The notes under the pieces are model-generated. The model ran no database searches. It was not told the origin of the DNA and worked only from the letters and a program-made list of their open reading frames with translations. The position numbers were made by a program, and so were the translations under genes. A DNA stretch of 64,000 nucleotides from Salinibacterium sp. TMP30 (GTDB lineage Bacteria; Actinomycetota; Actinomycetes; Actinomycetales; Microbacteriaceae): contig NZ_CP151642.1 of assembly GCF_038397785.1 (NCBI RefSeq), positions 744,001 through 808,000 of the forward strand, written 5' to 3'. Position 1 is the first letter of the stretch. Each line of letters starts with the position of its first letter. Shown in pieces: positions 62,548 through 64,000 of the stretch.

Positions 62548-64000
62548 GAGTGTGGTCCTTCCATTGTGGTTGTGTGTTTTTTCCATCCGACCGACGTGTG
62601 CCGGTACCAGGGAGCGTCTGAGTCTTCACGCGCGGTCAGCGTGATCCAATCGTTGTCCAAAAGATCGCGCAGGACTTGGTTGCGGGAAACAATCCGACCG
62701 ACTTTTGTGAGGGGAGCCTGCACGAGTACGGCAAGTCGCAGCGGTTCATGGAACGCGTGTTTACCGACACCGACAGACTGCCAGGGGAGGCCGCGGCGCA
62801 GGTCACCTTCGTGGCCGGAAAGGACTCCGGTTACTCCGATCGCGTTGTGAATCGTCTTGGTTCCCGCACCCAGCGTTTCGGGGTTGAGGGTGGAGAAGTA
62901 GTACTGGTGATTGATCCATTGAGCGACGACCATCGGTGCGGTCAGGATAGTTTCCAGCGCCAAGTCGCTCTCATCCAGCTCCGGCCGATAGGAGTGCAGG
63001 AAAACTCGACGTTTGAGGTCGACGCCGCGGGTCATTTCGCGTGGGCCGATAATCATGGCGGCGTTCCCGGCCAATCCGAGCTCTGGATAGACCTCGGACC
63101 AGTCGTGCGCTCGACGCCGGATGCTCGCGGGCTTTGATCGTGTGTTGGAACCAGGGAGATCTCGAGCCCGCTCCTGAAGCAGTTGGTCGGCTGCACACCG
63201 TTGGAGCAATCGGAAGTCGCGCACCCGCTCACTGTGGCTCTCGGGAATGAGGGAACTATCGAGAACCGTGATTGCATCGGTCACCGTGTTGTGTTCGGCT
63301 GCAACGAAGACGCAGTCTTCCGGAATCGCGATTCCGCGGCGCTGAAGAAGGGTTCGAACTTCCTGATCATTGAATAGTGCAACGGCGGCACGCGCATTGG
63401 CCGCTCCCGGATTGCCCCCACAGGCACCGCAGTCGAGCGCAGACTGATACAGGTTGTTCATTGACTCGGAGGTGTGTCCGGTGATCACGATGAGCGGTGC
63501 AAAGTAGGTGAGCCCCATCATCCGGATCGCAGTTTCGGCAAGCGACACACGTTCCTCGAGCGTGAACGCATCTGCGACGGTGACTGTGCTCTCGAGCGCG
63601 GGGATCTGTTGGGAGGCGAATTCGTTGAGTCGCCCGGTGAGAGCGGGCGCGAACGTGCGCAGGATGCTCCCTGCTCCGTAGAACCATCCCGCGATCTCGG
63701 CAAGCGCGAATGGGGTTGTAGTGTTCGTGTCGGCAGCGTGCAGTGCCCTGCGCAGCGCGTTCCGCCGTCGCCGTGACCGCATATTCTTCGCAGCGTTTTC
63801 GGGAGTGAATGGCCGCTCTGTGACGTGATGGCGTGGCTCAAGCAGCGCGGGCAATGAGTTGATCGCACCCCGAGCTTGGTACTGGGAGAAGCGAATGGGG
63901 ATGCCAAAAAACCCCGCGAACCCGACTGTTTCAACGGAAGTGTCTGACTCAAGGTGACGGCGCATTCCTTCAGACCTCGGATCGATGCACATCACTACCT
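62544..64000 (-). CDS. dabA: DabA-type inorganic-carbon uptake subunit (DUF2309), 5' end outside window
   Basis: The C-terminal part (485 codons) of a DUF2309 protein; the frame stays open to the right edge. DabA is a zinc, beta-carbonic-anhydrase-like subunit that with the membrane protein DabB couples cation flux to CO2 hydration. The four active-site residues known from Halothiobacillus DabA are all here: Cys and Asp of MCIDPRSE (codons at 63987-63989 and 63981-63983), His of TGHTSES (63474-63476) and Cys of ALDCGACGG (63429-63431). His and Cys are 15 residues apart, as in the studied enzyme. DabB is expected just right of the window. Confidence 0.9.
   Translation of the reverse strand, partial: VVMCIDPRSEGMRRHLESDTSVETVGFAGFFGIPIRFSQYQARGAINSLPALLEPRHHVTERPFTPENAAKNMRSRRRRNALRRALHAADTNTTTPFALAEIAGWFYGAGSILRTFAPALTGRLNEFASQQIPALESTVTVADAFTLEERVSLAETAIRMMGLTYFAPLIVITGHTSESMNNLYQSALDCGACGGNPGAANARAAVALFNDQEVRTLLQRRGIAIPEDCVFVAAEHNTVTDAITVLDSSLIPESHSERVRDFRLLQRCAADQLLQERARDLPGSNTRSKPASIRRRAHDWSEVYPELGLAGNAAMIIGPREMTRGVDLKRRVFLHSYRPELDESDLALETILTAPMVVAQWINHQYYFSTLNPETLGAGTKTIHNAIGVTGVLSGHEGDLRRGLPWQSVGVGKHAFHEPLRLAVLVQAPLTKVGRIVSRNQVLRDLLDNDWITLTAREDSDAPWYRHTSVGWKKHTTTMEGPHS

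Overview
The window is about 64 kb of chromosome from an actinomycete, most probably a Microbacteriaceae-type organism. The evidence is a long block of actinobacterial marker genes in their usual order (whiB2, DUF5719, a degenerate zincin, DUF3499, manB; then mtrA-mtrB-lpqB, comF, long-form hpf, secA; then pdtaS-whiB1), moderately high G+C, GTG/TTG starts, and many stop/start overlaps of the ATGA type. The family-level assignment is an inference. Coding density is very high and no gene-free stretch exceeds about 185 bases. I saw no rRNA, tRNA, CRISPR array, insertion sequence, prophage or integrase.

Region 1 (1 to 32.2 kb) is a surface-polysaccharide locus. It holds dTDP-rhamnose genes (rfbC, rfbA); a set matching the UDP-GlcNAc to UDP-GlcNAc(3NAc)A route (6-dehydrogenase, 3-oxidoreductase, 3-aminotransferase, N-acetyltransferase); at least seven glycosyltransferases; two tandem DUF2142 membrane proteins; an ABC-type glycolipid exporter; a cell-wall-binding CWB2 protein; galE; two tandem O-antigen-ligase-like proteins; manA; a Wzx-like flippase; and two tandem GDP-mannose 4,6-dehydratase homologues. 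One acyl-CoA dehydrogenase sits among them.

Region 2 (32.3 to 39.3 kb) is the conserved whiB2-to-phosphomannomutase block, which supplies mannose-1-phosphate for the GDP-mannose enzymes of region 1. Region 3 (39.3 to 46.6 kb) has an RDD membrane protein divergent from a SpoIIM-family protein, then a minus-strand operon of membrane protein, DUF4129, DUF4350, MoxR ATPase and DUF58. Region 4 (46.7 to 55.3 kb) is mtrA-mtrB-lpqB-comF-hpf-secA, closed by a strong bidirectional terminator. Region 5 (55.3 to 61.4 kb) carries an Rv3235-like protein, an excisionase-like HTH protein, a SAF-domain protein, a CpaE/TadZ-like ATPase with an unusual P-loop, PdtaS and WhiB1. Short palindromes, two perfect DnaA-box matches and two short tandem repeats lie in its intergenic gaps.

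Region 6 (61.4 kb to the right edge) is the least ordinary part: a translationally coupled minus-strand operon of a DabA-type inorganic-carbon-uptake subunit (DUF2309, cut by the window edge), a PII-like protein and a DUF6671 protein with four CxxC pairs. All four DabA active-site residues are present. This suggests energy-coupled CO2 hydration or bicarbonate accumulation in an organism whose visible genes show no carbon fixation, with DUF6671 as an unstudied partner.
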